DNA of 64,000 nt from Polytrichum commune (Eukaryota > Streptophyta > Polytrichopsida > Polytrichales > Polytrichaceae). The translations under genes and the position numbers were made by a program. The DNA lies in NCBI GenBank assembly GCA_950295325.1, contig OX485809.1, positions 3,846,001 to 3,910,000 of the forward strand, in the 5' to 3' direction. Positions 21,101-31,985 of the stretch are shown here, in pieces (position 1 is the first letter of the stretch; every line of letters begins with the position of its first letter). The notes beneath the pieces are model-generated. The model did no database searches, had not been told where the DNA came from, and saw only the letters and a list, made by a program, of their open reading frames with translations.

Positions 21101-24100
21101 TCGTATACAACAATCCACTCTGAAGTCTCCTTCCTGAAGAATGTTATGTTGTGAAGAATCATCGTCATGGTGACCTGTGCTTATTAGACGAGAGTCAGTG
21201 TCTGGGGAGGATGTTGGGCATGATTGGTCCAGATCCTAGTGTTTCCAAGTCCAACCGGTTACATGTTGTGAATCATCTGTTCGGTTTTTCTTTAATAGTT
21301 TGTGCTTATGTTCAAGGAGGATGAATGAGCTCGGCACACTCATATTCGACAACCCGCTCTGAAGTCTCCTTGCTGAAGAATGTTATGTTGTGAAGAATCA
21401 TCGTCATGGTGACCTGTGCTCATCATACGAGAGTCAGCTGTCTGGGGAGGATTTTGGGCATGATGGGTCCAGATCCCAGTGTTTCCAAGTCCAACCGGTT
21501 ACATGTTGTGAATCATCTGTTCGGTTTTTCTTTGATAGTTTGAGGTATATTCCATAGATTCCTGTAAGACTTCATGAAGTCTCGGAACTTCAATCGGTTC
21601 TTTCTCAAATGGAAAACACCAGTTCACCTGTAACTAGCTAGCAGCTGGTTGACGAGAGTTGCTGCCCCTGTCTGATCCCCAGGGCCCAGCGAAGATCCTG
21701 CTGGTGACGAGCACGCATCCGCACGAGTGCCAGAACGCGCACGGCGACCACATCCTGCTGCAGACGCTGAAGAACAAGGTGGACTACTGCCGGCTGCATG
21801 GGCTGGAGCTCTACCATAACACGGACGTGCTGGACGAGAAGATGTCCGGGTGGTGGGCGAAGGTGTTTGCGATGCGCATGCTGCTGGTCGCGAGGCCCGA
21901 CGTCGAGTGGCTGCTGTGGATGGACAGCGATGCCATCTTCACCAACATGACGTTCGAGTTCCCGATGGAGCGCTACAAGGATCACAACATGGTGATGCAC
22001 GGGCGCGAGCGCAAGGTGTTCGGCCAGAAGAGCTGGCTGGGGCTGAACACAGGTCAGTTTCTAAGTTAGAAATTACGGATCGTTGGCATTTTTATTCCTG
22101 TGTCCGGCGCGCGCGGGGAGAGTTTTCGGCATAATTGGTCAAGATCCTAGTGTTCCCAAGTCCAACAGGTTATATGTATGTTGAAATCTTTCCGATTTTC
22201 TTTCTTTGTTTGAAGTATTTTCTGTAGATTCCTCTGGAATGATGGATAGTTTTCCCGAAGTCTTGAACTTCAAACGGTTCATCTGTAACTAGCGGTCCAT
22301 TCTTCCCGTTCGTTGTTTCATTTGAGTTTGTGAAGGTAGATGGGTGTTAGGGGCGCTTTAGATGGGGTCCACGGTCCAAGAACATGTAGGGGACCAATTT
22401 GAAGCAATGTAAGCCGAATTTAACCCTTGAACTGGACCCTTTCTTTCTTGGATCTTACCTTTTAAAATATGAATATTCAAGTAAATTTGGACCAAGTCTA
22501 AGTCCAAAATTATAACATGTTGAATTCTATCATAAGATCTTTTGATAGGATTGTATGGTTGGATCCTGTTGAGAATATTCAGAGTTGATTTTGGTAATAT
22601 CATGGCAATTTTTTTTAATAATTATATTTAATCTAATAAGCCTTTATATTACTTCTCCATCATGTTTTAATAATATAGCATTCAAGTAATCCCGAGGATT
22701 CATACATCTCCCTTGAATTTAAGTGCAATAGAAGTGTATTGACAGATCCGCCCATAGAATACAAGTAACCCAAGAGTCCTCATTTTGAGAATATGTCTGG
22801 ATTCACTTAAGTACAAGTAAAATGGTTCTCCAAAATTGAGAAGCGCTCCTTTGAGCTTCATTAGAACCTTGGTTTGGACCGTTATGTAGTCTTTTTTCTC
22901 TAATATGATGCGGTTGGACATGTAATATGGGTGCAAGTACGGTAAAGTGGACAGCTCTTGATCCCCTCCTAGTATTCGGTGAAAGTGATTCGAAATTATA
23001 CACTAACTTTGAGTTTTGTGAAGAAAAAAATCATAAACATTCTAAGAATATACTTCTCTACAAAGCTAAGAAAATTATGATGACAGAATAAATTATAAGA
23101 AAAGTCTACATATTTTAGAAGACGGTATAAGTGGTGTGTAAGTAGGTGATATTGAACAAGTGACTGTCTAAAATTTGTTTAAAGTACAATAAAATTACAT
23201 TAAATTGATGGTTTTCCACAGAGTTTTGTGATGATGCCCTCAAGTAGATAATGAATTCAAGGAATATGAAAGAAAATTCCAACTTCAAAATAATTACAGT
23301 CGTGACATCTACATCCAAAACCAGACTCAACCAGTTGCTTTTGAGCATCACTTTTCATGATAAGTACTGAAGATCTCAACTTGGTTTTCCACATTTGAGT
23401 ATTCAACACAACAACAAGAATCATCATCAAAAGAAATCCAATTTAAACACTGTGGGAATTATGACACAAGTGGTACACTTTTTATTTCTATTTTTTTGGT
23501 AGTACAGTGGTTTTGTGTGTGGTGATATTATTGTTTTGATTGATTTGGCTGGCAGGAGTCATTCTTCTTCGCAACTGCCAATGGTCTATCGACCTGCTCC
23601 ATGCATGGGCACGCTTCAGCCCCAAGGGTCCAGTGCGCGAAGCCGCCGGTGCATTGCTCACGGAGGCTTTCCCTGTGCGGCCTCTAGGGGAGGCCGAAGA
23701 TCAATGCTCCCTCGTCTACTTGCTGCTCACTCAAAGGTAACGATCCATTGAACTTTACAAGAACTTTACAAGATAGAAGCTTAACGTACCAAGAACTAGA
23801 AAAGTCCACGCTCACAAAGAGTCTTGTTCTTAGTGTATCTTGTTGTGATCACTGGTAGGAGATAAATTAATTTCAAGTATCGAAGCTGCTGGTGCATTGC
23901 TCACTGAGGCTTTCCCAGTGCGGCCTCTAGGGGAGGCCGAAGATCAATGCTCCCTCGTCTACTTGCTGCTCACTCAAAGGTGACAATCCACTCAACTTTA
24001 CAAGATAGAAGCTTAACCAAGAACCAGAAAAGTCCACGCTCACAAAGAGTCTTGTTCTTAATTAGTGTATCCTGTTGTGATCAATGGTAGGAGATAAATA

Positions 24101-25306
24101 AATTACAAGCTTCGTACGAGGTGCCAGTGCCCAGCTGATCAAGATTCCGTGCACAGTTGTGTGGTGTCAACGTCGTGTGTGTAGTGAGCTCGAATTACCA
24201 TAATTTCCATTCATTAACAGATAGCATGTATTTGAGTCAACTAAGAACAACAACAGAAAAAATAAAAAAATAAAAAATCCTCACTTCTGAAGCAACTTGT
24301 TCGGCTGTTGTTATCGATGTTAGGAGATAAAAGTGCTCTATGATTGTCGATTTTTGAGTGCCCTTGTTAACGACTTCAAAAGCTCATTTCAAATGCCAGT
24401 GCCCGGCTGATCGAGATTTTGTTCGTGTGGCCCACAATGGAATAAGTCTTACATGTGATACCATACAACCTAATAACGACTCCATGTAGATCGCATCTCT
24501 TCAACTAGATCTTGGTTGATGGGAGAAGGCTTTGTGTCCAACAACGATGTGTCAATTAATGATGACTTGCCACTTGACTATGCATGTAAAAAACAACCTT
24601 GATTCTTAGAGATTCATTCTTGGAACTAGAATAGAAAGAGAGCGTCCTTACAAGTGCTTAAGGGTGGCTTTGCATAAGGGTCCAGGTTTCGCAAAAAATC
24701 TCCTAATGTATCTTACTTTTGGATTCAAGATTGGATCCAAATTGTTCAAGTTTATTTTCTCGAATTTGGTAAAGTATATTCTTGAGTTCTGCTCTATCAG
24801 ATAAAGTGGAAAAATGGTGCTACATTGGCACCACTTCATTTTCTCATGCTTTGGATTAATATTTAGTGTAAATTGCTTGGGTTCAAAAAGTTTACTCTCG
24901 ACCCAAAGAATTGTTTGATTTGGGGATTCTTTGGTCTTGGTTCCCAACATAAACCCATCCTAACAAGACTATGCAAATTGATTGTAGGTCACGGTGGGGG
25001 CCAAAGGTGTTTCTAGAGCACAGCTACCACCTGCAAGGGTTCTACGAGATAATGGCGATGAGGACTAACAGGTACCCGGGCATGGGAAACACATGGTGGC
25101 CGATCATAACACACTTCACAGGCTGCCAATTTTGCAGTGGATCTATAAACCCAATCTACACCCCGGAGAGTTGTCGTGATTACTTGCAACGTGGCCTTGC
25201 CTTTGCCAATAACCAAGTCTTGCACGACATTGGTTTCACATACGCTGCGCCTGGTAGCTCCTCCACCGTCGTTAAGCGCATTGCTGCTCCAACCACCAAA
25301 CCCTAG
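18126..25306 (+). CDS. GT34 family glycosyltransferase, five exons, 422 aa
   Basis: Exons 18126-18258, 18793-19058, 21683-22052, 23556-23736 and 24988-25306 join at GT-AG borders with matching phases into 1,269 nt (422 codons plus stop). It is a type II Golgi protein. Residues ~9-29 (VQYLGIYVALCAITCVLALY) are the membrane anchor, followed by an acidic stem and the GT34 core. GWDELRRKHARM matches the WDxxR segment before the catalytic domain. AKILLVTSTHPHECQNAHGDH opens the fold, DSD at 214-216 is the metal/UDP-sugar motif, and LNTGVILLRNCQWSIDLL, EAEDQCSLVYLLLTQ and FANNQVL are family signatures. The family adds xylose or galactose side chains to xyloglucan or galactomannan. The NPIY...C segment near the C-terminus leans toward the galactomannan galactosyltransferase branch, with low confidence. 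No defects are seen. Well-known angiosperm GT34 genes are, as I recall, largely intronless, so five exons is notable. Confidence 0.92.
19059..21682 (+). other. GT34 intron 2, with repeats
   Basis: A 2.6-kb intron. It holds a GAATA pentanucleotide run (about 19337-19362), a run of 14 G at 20168-20181, a copy of MITE family 3 (20909-21091), and two direct copies of a ~238-bp unit (starting near 21065 and 21303) that begins TATGTTCAAGGAGGATGAAT. Within the unit is the dispersed repeat containing TTCCAAGTCCAACCGGTTAC. No nested gene is seen. Confidence 0.7.
20909..21091. mobile_element. MITE family 3 copy in GT34 intron 2
   Basis: The left end reads CTCACCTCCATCCAACATAT and the right end reads the reverse pattern (TTTTATG...GATGAATGAG). 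The body shares ACTTGACCCCCTTATAAG, GGCTGCATACTATTTCAGGG and similar strings with copies at 55831-56018 and the split copy at 34187/37206. It is about 183 bp, with no coding capacity. Confidence 0.65.
22929..23455 (-). mobile_element. MITE family 2, truncated copy in GT34 intron 3
   Basis: It begins with GGGTGCAAGTACGGTAAAGT, the terminal repeat of the element at 25931-26554, and matches it in inverted orientation through AAGACGGTATAAGTGG, CCTCAAGTAGATAATGAATT and TTGGTTTTCCACATTTGAGT. Homology fades after about 23455 and the distal terminal repeat is missing. Confidence 0.75.
23878..23979 (+). CDS. Duplicated half of GT34 exon 4, possible cassette exon
   Basis: A 243-bp direct duplication (23638-23880 copied at 23881-24115) repeats the 3' half of exon 4 and its donor. 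An acceptor-like TTAATTTCAAG precedes 23878 and the donor is AAAG followed by GTGACA at 23980. The enclosed 102 nt are 34 codons, phase 2 at both ends, so inclusion after exon 4 would keep the frame. It encodes EAAGALLTEAFPVRPLGEAE and the following residues with the same amino acids as exon 4. The differences I see in the coding part are synonymous, while the flanking intron copies carry indels. Whether it is spliced is unknown. Confidence 0.5.
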
Positions 25307-25930
25307 TGTGCTTTCTCACAATTTTGTGCGACTAGGTCCAAATTTAACAATTTTGCCTTGAAAACATAATCTCTCTACCACAATAGGTGATTTTAAGGAG
25401 CATGAGTTGGGAGGGCCCATAAATATTAACCTATACAATATGGTCCGCCAATGGGTTTACAGTTGGGAGGCAAATTATTTCATTGTCGATAAAAGTATTG
25501 CTACACCAATTACCAAACAATAGTTTGCATTTTCATTATTTTATGAGGATGTATGCATACTATTCCAAAATTTAGTACATTATGTTTGCTACAATAGGTG
25601 ATTTCAGAGTGCATGACTTGGGAGGCCCCATAGATATCAATTTACATAGTGTGGTTAGCCAATGGATTTCTAGTTGGAAGGCATATTATTACTTGTGATT
25701 TGACAAGGTTGTTGTCACATTTATTTTGAGTACAAGTGGGTTATATAAACCCTTCTTGGGACCTACACCATTATGAGTTTCAAGTGAACGCCTCTTGATG
25801 CATGGTGTTATCAAGTTCAATTGCGGGGAGTTTGAAGCCAAACTCCTTTGCTCCTCCTTTGTTCACATTCTCCCAAATTTGTGAAAGAATGCAAGCAATC
25901 CATGCACACCATGTTTCAATTTTAGCAATT
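25307..25930. other. 3' flank of the GT34 gene
   Basis: AT-rich, no gene. Two related segments, around 25380-25470 (ACAATAGGTGATTTTAAGGA) and 25595-25690 (ACAATAGGTGATTTCAGAGT), form an imperfect tandem repeat of about 210 bp. Confidence 0.6.
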
Positions 25931-26554
25931 GGGTGCAAGCATGGTAAAGTGGACCAAAAAAGTGCTATGGTATACTAAAACCATAATTTATGATCAAAGC
26001 CCTAAAAGTAGTAGCAAAGAGTTATTTAAATTGGAATTTTTTTATGATGACCTCTATTGTTGTGTTAAATACTCAAATGTAGAATATCAAGTTGAGATCT
26101 TCAATACTTAGCATCAAAAGTGATGCTCAAAAACAAATGATTGAGTTTGGTTTTGGATGTAGATTTCATGACCCTCGTCATGACCTTAACTATTTTGAAG
26201 TTAGAATTTTTTTTTATATTCCTTGAATTCATTATCTACTTGAGGGCATCACCACAAAACTTTGTAAAAAACCATCAATTTAATGTAATTTTATCATATT
26301 TTAAACAAATTTTAGACAATCATTTATTCAATATCACCTACTTGCACGCCACTTGCACCGTCTTCTAAAATAGGTAGACTTTTCTTGGAATTCTTTTTGT
26401 CATCACAAATTGCTTGGCTTTGTAGATCAAGATGTTTTTAAAATATCTATGGTTTATTTCTTCACAAAATTCAAAGTTAGTACATAAAATTGAATCACTT
26501 TCACTTAACACTAGGCAAGGATCAGGAGTTGTCCACTTTACCGTGCTTGCACCC
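25931..26554. mobile_element. MITE family 2, complete copy (624 bp)
   Basis: Its 24-bp terminal inverted repeats begin GGGTGCAAGCATGGTAAAGT and end ACTTTACCGTGCTTGCACCC, with one mismatch visible. AATT flanks both sides (25927-25930 and 26555-26558), a candidate 4-bp target duplication. The internal frames have no recognised domain. A truncated inverted relative lies in GT34 intron 3. Confidence 0.85.
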
Positions 26555-28570
26555 AATTACCAAATGAAATATTTATAAACACCACCAGTAAAGATTTCCA
26601 ATACAACATACATCTCTCAAACTTGCATGGAAATATGCACCCCAATATGCTTTACTTTCTCAAGACGAGAAAAAATATGCTACTAAATACCTCAACAAAC
26701 TCCACATGTAAAGCATCACTATCATCACCCAAATTCAAAACCCAACCACCCAACATATGCTACCCCCACAAGAATTTATAATCAAATTCAAAGCCTCCCC
26801 AAAACTAATCAAAGAAGCCTTACAACAAGTTAGAATCCTATTCCCACCCCTAACACAACCAATAGTCACACCCCCACCACAAGAACCAACACATGCTTTT
26901 AACACCAGTAACCATACTAAACACATCGGAAAACAAATATATCTTATCACTGGCACAAAAAGAACCTCCTCCAGAGATAAATGGAGAGCCCAAGCCGTCA
27001 AGAAATCCTACCTATGCCAATGGAACACAACCGCAATTACCACCAAATGAGTAGGAGAATTCCAACTTCTCCACACAGACAATATCACCTTGGATCACAA
27101 CCTATTCTTACTTCACAAATTTACACAAGACACATACAATAAAAACACACTAGCCACCTTGACTCGTGTATCAACTTCTCCCAATCCAAAGATCGGAGAT
27201 TCATTAGACCCCCTATAGAAGCCCCACACTTAACCCTGAACATCAAAGAATGCAACCCAGATAAAGACATCCATGTATCTCAACCCACTATCCAAATCCA
27301 AAGACCCGTTGTACACATACTTGACCACACAAGAGCACACATCATCTCCATCTCATGCACAAAACTCCAGTGGTTGTGGGAGAGATTCACACAAAATAAA
27401 ATACATCACATGGCGAGCTTCCTCAACCATCCCCACAAGACTTTGCCACTAAATTGCTTTAGTTGGCTAAAAAATATGTTCAGGTGGGGATGCACACAAT
27501 GTGGCATATATGGACCCACATGGGTGCATAAAAAGGTATTAATTGTGCCTAGGGGTTACAAAATATACATAAGGTACGGGTATTATTTACTCTAGCTTTG
27601 TAAATATACTAGGTCTGTTATTCACATAATCCTAGTTGTATTTCTACCTTTAAGGCCATGGTCAATTTTAACGAAGTGGGTAATCTACAAAAGGTCCAAG
27701 TGAATATTTCATCCAATATGTAAATCAAATTCATCTTGAAATTAGGGTTTAGGGCCATGGTCGCAAGTCCATGGCCACGTCACTATAGTGTGATGCCCCA
27801 TACCATGACATACTTAGGATCTTTCATGTATGCTACATCTTGTCACATACTTGGTGGGGAACTAAGTCATGCAAAAACTTCTTCCTCATAAAGGTTTTAC
27901 GAAGTAAACTCTATTATGTCCACACTACACTAAACATCTAGATACATGTGACCCACTCTATTGTAATCACTAGATGGCAACCATAGAGGGTGTCATGTGA
28001 CACTTGATGCAATGTGATAATTCTTGAAGACCATCTAATTATCTTAGTACATCAATTTTAATATCACCCTCACATCACACTAAACAAGATGTTCGGTGCA
28101 CCTATTTGTGTTTTGATTGGAAAAACCATAACTTATAATGAATATTTACAACATTTACCTAAAATTGAACATTAAAATTATATTATTTATCATTTGTTTA
28201 GTCTAAAGTGATATTTAGGAGCCGATCACTCTTCCATGACATAAGTTCAACCCCCAACCCAACACCATGATCATGGAAATCATTCCCCACATCTCCTTGT
28301 GTGCAGCTCCTTCTATTTATAAAGACATGCTCATTCACCATACATTTGAAAGAAAATTAGCGCTTGGTCTAAGGTGCTTGTACAATACTAATTCTTTTTT
28401 TTTGCACACACATGCTTGTTAGTGAATAGCACTTGCTAGGATGAGTAGTGCATGTATTGTCAGTGAATAGTGCTACTATGAATAATGTTGAGATGAACAA
28501 TAATTCCTAGATCTTTTGGTGGCACTAATTTTATAATGTGAAAAAGTTTAGGATCATTTGTAGAAAGATT
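26555..28570. other. Repeat-rich intergenic, possible transposon coding remnants
   Basis: 26757-27050 (plus) and 27374-27595 (plus) are open but end abruptly. Between them an uninterrupted reading such as VVHILDHTRAHIISISCTKL into WLWERFTQNKIHHMASFLNH runs 27308-27450, suggesting an old retroelement protein. I cannot name it. 28360-28540 matches, inverted, 36740-36945 (the dispersed repeat containing CTAGATCTTTTGGTGGCAC). Confidence 0.4.
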
Positions 28571-28643
28571 TGGGTGCAGCATGACTTGAACCTGCGACCA
28601 TTAAGTTAAAAGCCTAATGCTCTACCAACTAAGCTAAACACCC
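28571..28643 (-). tRNA. trnK: tRNA-Lys(UUU), mitochondrial-type nuclear copy, probably degenerate
   Basis: The minus strand folds as a tRNA: acceptor arms GGGTGTT and TGCACCC plus A, a D-arm with TAGCTTAGTTGGTAGAGCA, anticodon loop CTTTTAA (UUU) and T-arm GCAGGTTCAAGTCATGC. It closely resembles the plant mitochondrial trnK(UUU) as I recall it, not the cytosolic or plastid one. There is one mismatch at the base of the acceptor stem (T7-T66), one G-A mismatch in the T-stem and several apparent C-to-T changes. This fits a nuclear insert of mitochondrial DNA that is decaying. I see no other mitochondrial gene around it. Confidence 0.75.
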
Positions 28644-29496
28644 AAAGAGTCTTTATTATGAGGCCGAAGATGTATCATTATGTAATCTAATGATAAATTC
28701 ACCAAAAACGACAATGATGTGAAAAGCTCACTAACTTCCCGGGAATTCCCACAACTCACTATTAGCCCTCCCTCACTAATTGGGATAATAATCAGTGTAG
28801 GCTATTTAGTTCCTAACATGACATTTTTGATAAGTTTAGTTAACTTAAGCCCATTTACTTGTAACATAAACAATGAAGAAGGTTAATTACAAGGTTGGGT
28901 ACGATACAAAACAAAACAAATCCCTGATTTTCAAGAACCAACCTGAACCATGGGATGCTGTTCATTAAATCCCATCGAAGGGAGCAAATTGATGAAAGAA
29001 AGGGGGAGTAAAATTGCAGTAAAAAATGATGGAAAATTCATTAAAAGATATCCAGGTTTTTCGTGCTATCATAAACGAACGAAAAATAGCATGGACGATA
29101 TCCGTGCGCAATACACAAATCAGGACATAGGCTGGCGTCACCTGCGATGCGTACAGCCAATGGGATCACTCCAAACACCAACAAACGACAGTTCTCTTTA
29201 TACTCGTCCACTATTCTCGTCATCTCTGCCCAGATGGACGAATAATGATAATTATGTTGACGGACAGCGTCGTCCTTGTGGACCAATGGGAATGAATGAG
29301 GGGAGTCATCTGTGTGCCCGCGAGCCAATCAAATCACCCCTTACTAAGTCAACGAACGAATGTGCAGAGAACGAAGACACGAACGTAACGTCCAGATTTC
29401 TCGTCGTCACTCTCCGTAGAACAGGCCAGGAAAGGAAGGCCCTGTGACCCTGTGCGTAGAGAAGCTTTGACGAAATTTTGCAGAAGCAAAGGAGCG
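28644..29496 (+). promoter_or_regulatory. Upstream region of the FKBP gene
   Basis: No gene is supported; frames on both strands (for example 28950-29447) overlap and lack domains. CCAAT occurs near 29157 and 29326, the latter within GAGCCAATCAAATCACC, and ACG-rich sequence (GACACGAACGTAACGTCC) lies at 29375-29392. The positions suit a promoter, but I cannot assign a TATA box or specific factors. At 28755-28790 is an end-like segment (CTCACTAATTGGGATAAT) shared with 34272. Confidence 0.4.
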
Positions 29497-30012
29497 ATGG
29501 CGAAGTTCAGGATCGCAACAGTGCTGGCACTTGTGGCCTGCTTCGCCTTTGTGTTCGCAGATGCAAAGGTGGACAAAGACGTAACGGAGCTCCAAATCGG
29601 TGTGAAGTTTAAACCAAAGACATGCGAGTTGAAGGCACACAAAGGCGACCAAGTGAGCGTGCATTACCGTGGAACTCTAGTAGACGGAACCGAGTTCGAC
29701 GAGAGCTACGGGAGAGGCCAGCCTCTGGACTTCGCTCTCGGACAAGGCTCCGTGATCAAGGGATGGGACCAGGGCATTCTGGGAATGTGTGTTGGTGAGA
29801 AGCGCAAGTTGAAGATCCCTGCCAAGTTAGGGTATGGTGCTCAAGGTGCTCCTCCGAAGATCCCCGGAGGTGCAACCCTAATCTTTGAGACGGAGCTCGT
29901 GGCTGTTAACGGCAGGACGGGAAATGGCCCTGACGATCTCGTTGAGCCTCTTCCCAATGGAAATGGTGACATGGACTTTGAAGATGACGATGAGGATGGT
30001 GATGAGTTGTAG
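29497..30012 (+). CDS. ER-lumenal FKBP-type peptidyl-prolyl isomerase, 171 aa
   Basis: An intact single exon. Residues 1-23 form a signal peptide: basic start MAKFRI, hydrophobic core [13 protein letters not shown], then ADA. The FKBP domain spans about 45-137 with the ligand/active-site residues in place: Y57, F67, D68, R73, F79, V86-I87, W90, Y113 and F130. C43 and C98 could form the disulfide typical of secretory FKBPs. The C-terminus is acidic and ends GDEL, similar to the K/HDEL retrieval signal but with Gly first. Length and layout match the plant FKBP15 / FKBP2 (FKBP13) group, which assists proline isomerisation during folding in the ER. I chose ATG 29497 because it gives the signal peptide; the frame is open upstream without another ATG nearby. 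The lack of introns is unusual for this group, as I recall, and could mean a retrocopy. Confidence 0.92.
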   Translation: MAKFRIATVLALVACFAFVFADAKVDKDVTELQIGVKFKPKTCELKAHKGDQVSVHYRGTLVDGTEFDESYGRGQPLDFALGQGSVIKGWDQGILGMCVGEKRKLKIPAKLGYGAQGAPPKIPGGATLIFETELVAVNGRTGNGPDDLVEPLPNGNGDMDFEDDDEDGDEL

Positions 30013-30048
30013 ATTTTGGAAGGTTCGCGAATGCCTTCTTATTTTCTT

Positions 30049-30833
30049 AGTAGCGCGCAATCGGTGAATGTAGGGAACATTCTGATGATGATCTTTAGCT
30101 TGTTCTCTGTTGTCAACTTCACTTGTACATGGAGAGTTACTGATGTACACATGCAACTTCGGGACGTCCAAACCCTAGTTCACAGTAATTATTTATACCT
30201 ATGAATGTAGGGTTCGTTGTACCACGTCTATTTTTTTCGCATTGCAATCTGGTTGCAGCTGTGAAGCTTCGAAGCTCTTCGGGCGTTTTCGTTGTTAATA
30301 TTACAAGAGATGCAGTATTGTCTACTACAGCAGATAAATCCTTGGATCTGGTGTAATTCATGTTGTGCTCTCTGCCATTCGTGTCTCACTTTGATATACA
30401 TCTTTCACGCACTGAGATATGATTGCCTAGTATCGCCCAATCGGTGAGTGTAGGGAACGTTTTGATGATCTCTAGCTCAGTGTTCTTTGTTGTCAACTTC
30501 AGTTGTGCAAGTAGAGTTGGTGATGTGCACGCGCAACATCGGGATGTCCAATTCCTAAGCGACAATAATTATTTGTTACTATGAAAGGGTTTGTTGTACC
30601 ACTTTCCTCTATTTTTTTGCATTGCAATCTGGTTTTATCCGTGAAGTTTCAAAGCTCGAGCCTCAGGCCTTGTTGTAGCAAACCTCGACAACTGCTTGTC
30701 ATTTGATGGTACAACAGTGTTGTGTACTACAGCATGTAAACCTTTAGATGTGGTGCAGTTAAGGTTGTGTTCTTCGCCATTTGTGTCTCACTTTGAGATA
30801 ACATTTCGTGTACCCAGATGTGATTCTCTCAGG
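30049..30833 (+). repeat. Tandem duplication of the FKBP 3' flank
   Basis: The unit at 30049-30427 (starting TAGTAGCGCGCAATCGGTGA) is repeated at 30428-30833 (TAGTATCGCCCAATCGGTGA) with substitutions and small indels. Both contain TTGTTGTCAACTTCA, TTTGCATTGCAATCTGGTT-type strings and GTGTCTCACTTTGA. The unit starts 37 bp after the FKBP stop, so the second copy repeats the 3' untranslated region without the coding part. Confidence 0.85.
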
Positions 30834-31415
30834 GCTTGAGGAGGTTTTGCTGTATTCGTGATCTTGAGTGGTTGATTCTTGACAGCTGCAGCTGCAGATT
30901 GCACTCTGTTCTGATGAATCGATCTGATGCTGAAAATTGATAAGACATATATTATTTATAAAGGATGATTCCCAATTTAGACAAGCATGCTATTTGATGC
31001 CTGTGCAGATGCCACTGACATTCTTGATATCCTTTTGACTTCTCGGACTGTAAAATCAAATTTATTTTATTTCATGTCAATTCAAAGAGGAGTGTATGGT
31101 GTCAGAAAAATTACGTGTATGTGCATTGACTTATCAAAGGCAAGAATATTCTTCAGGATGAAGATGGAGAGAAGGTTTAAGGGACACCTAGTGCTTGCCA
31201 AAGAGGTAGCAAACTACTTAACCTCGTCTACAGGCTGTTTTTTTTTTGTATAAGTTTATGTATGTATATTTTTGTGAAAAGTTGATGTGTCTAGAAATAG
31301 TAATACACCAACAGATACTATGTCATGCGGAGTAGCACTCTGTTTGTGTGTGGGATAATCAAGCTGGTTATGTATTTTAGGTGTGTGGGACTAATGTGGC
31401 CACTGTTTTCAATTG
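30834..31415. other. Intergenic, no supported gene
   Basis: A frame at 30987-31253 (plus, 88 codons) has no recognisable domain. Nothing else is seen. Confidence 0.5.
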
Positions 31416-31985
31416 AGCATTTATATTTGAGTGGTACATGGCAAGTCTTGTAGTGAAGAACAGATTTTCGAAAGACACTTATGATGAGGTTGGACGATGT
31501 GCTCAAAATACAGACACCACTCTAGGCACAATAGTGAATATCAACTGGGAGGATCTCTGTGATCTCTTTAAAGAGAAAGACAAGCTTCAATCTTTAAATG
31601 TCTGCAGTTACTCCAGTTGTGAAATTTGAAGTGGCAATCTTCATGCTCTGCAATCGCTAACTTGATGAGGCAGTTTCTGATATGATCCAACAGCCAGAAT
31701 TGTCTGTGGAGCTGGAAGTGCCCACAATAGGACCACAAATCTAGGTTCAATTGTGAACACATAGCCTCTGATCATCTAAAGAGGAAGAAAATGTTTCACT
31801 TTGGACTCCCATAAGGTTTAAATCTCTACTCTGCTTTTGAAACTTGAATCGATAATCTTATTGATTTGCAATTGCTAACTGAAGTTAGGAGGCAATTCTT
31901 GAAGCAATCCAACAGCCAGAAATGTGTGTGGAGTTGGAAGTGCCTACAATAGGGCCACACATCTTGAGTTAGCAAATTACATGTA
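31416..31985 (+). repeat. Dispersed repeat family 4, with internal duplication
   Basis: 31630-31745 and 31840-31975 are related direct copies (both contain ATCCAACAGCCAGAA, GGAAGTGCC and ACAATAGG). The preceding part (TGAGTGGTACATGGCAAGTC) and these copies recur in pieces near 42545-42660, 44150-44360 and 51710-51930. The family has no recognisable coding capacity. Confidence 0.6.

Noticed and set aside
21638-22000. Minus-strand His/Gln-rich frame opposite GT34 exon 3
   Set aside because: It is antisense to the catalytic exon carrying the DSD motif and has no independent support.
28950-29447. 165-codon plus-strand frame upstream of the FKBP gene
   Set aside because: No domain, no good start, and antisense frames of similar length overlap it; more likely promoter and leader DNA.
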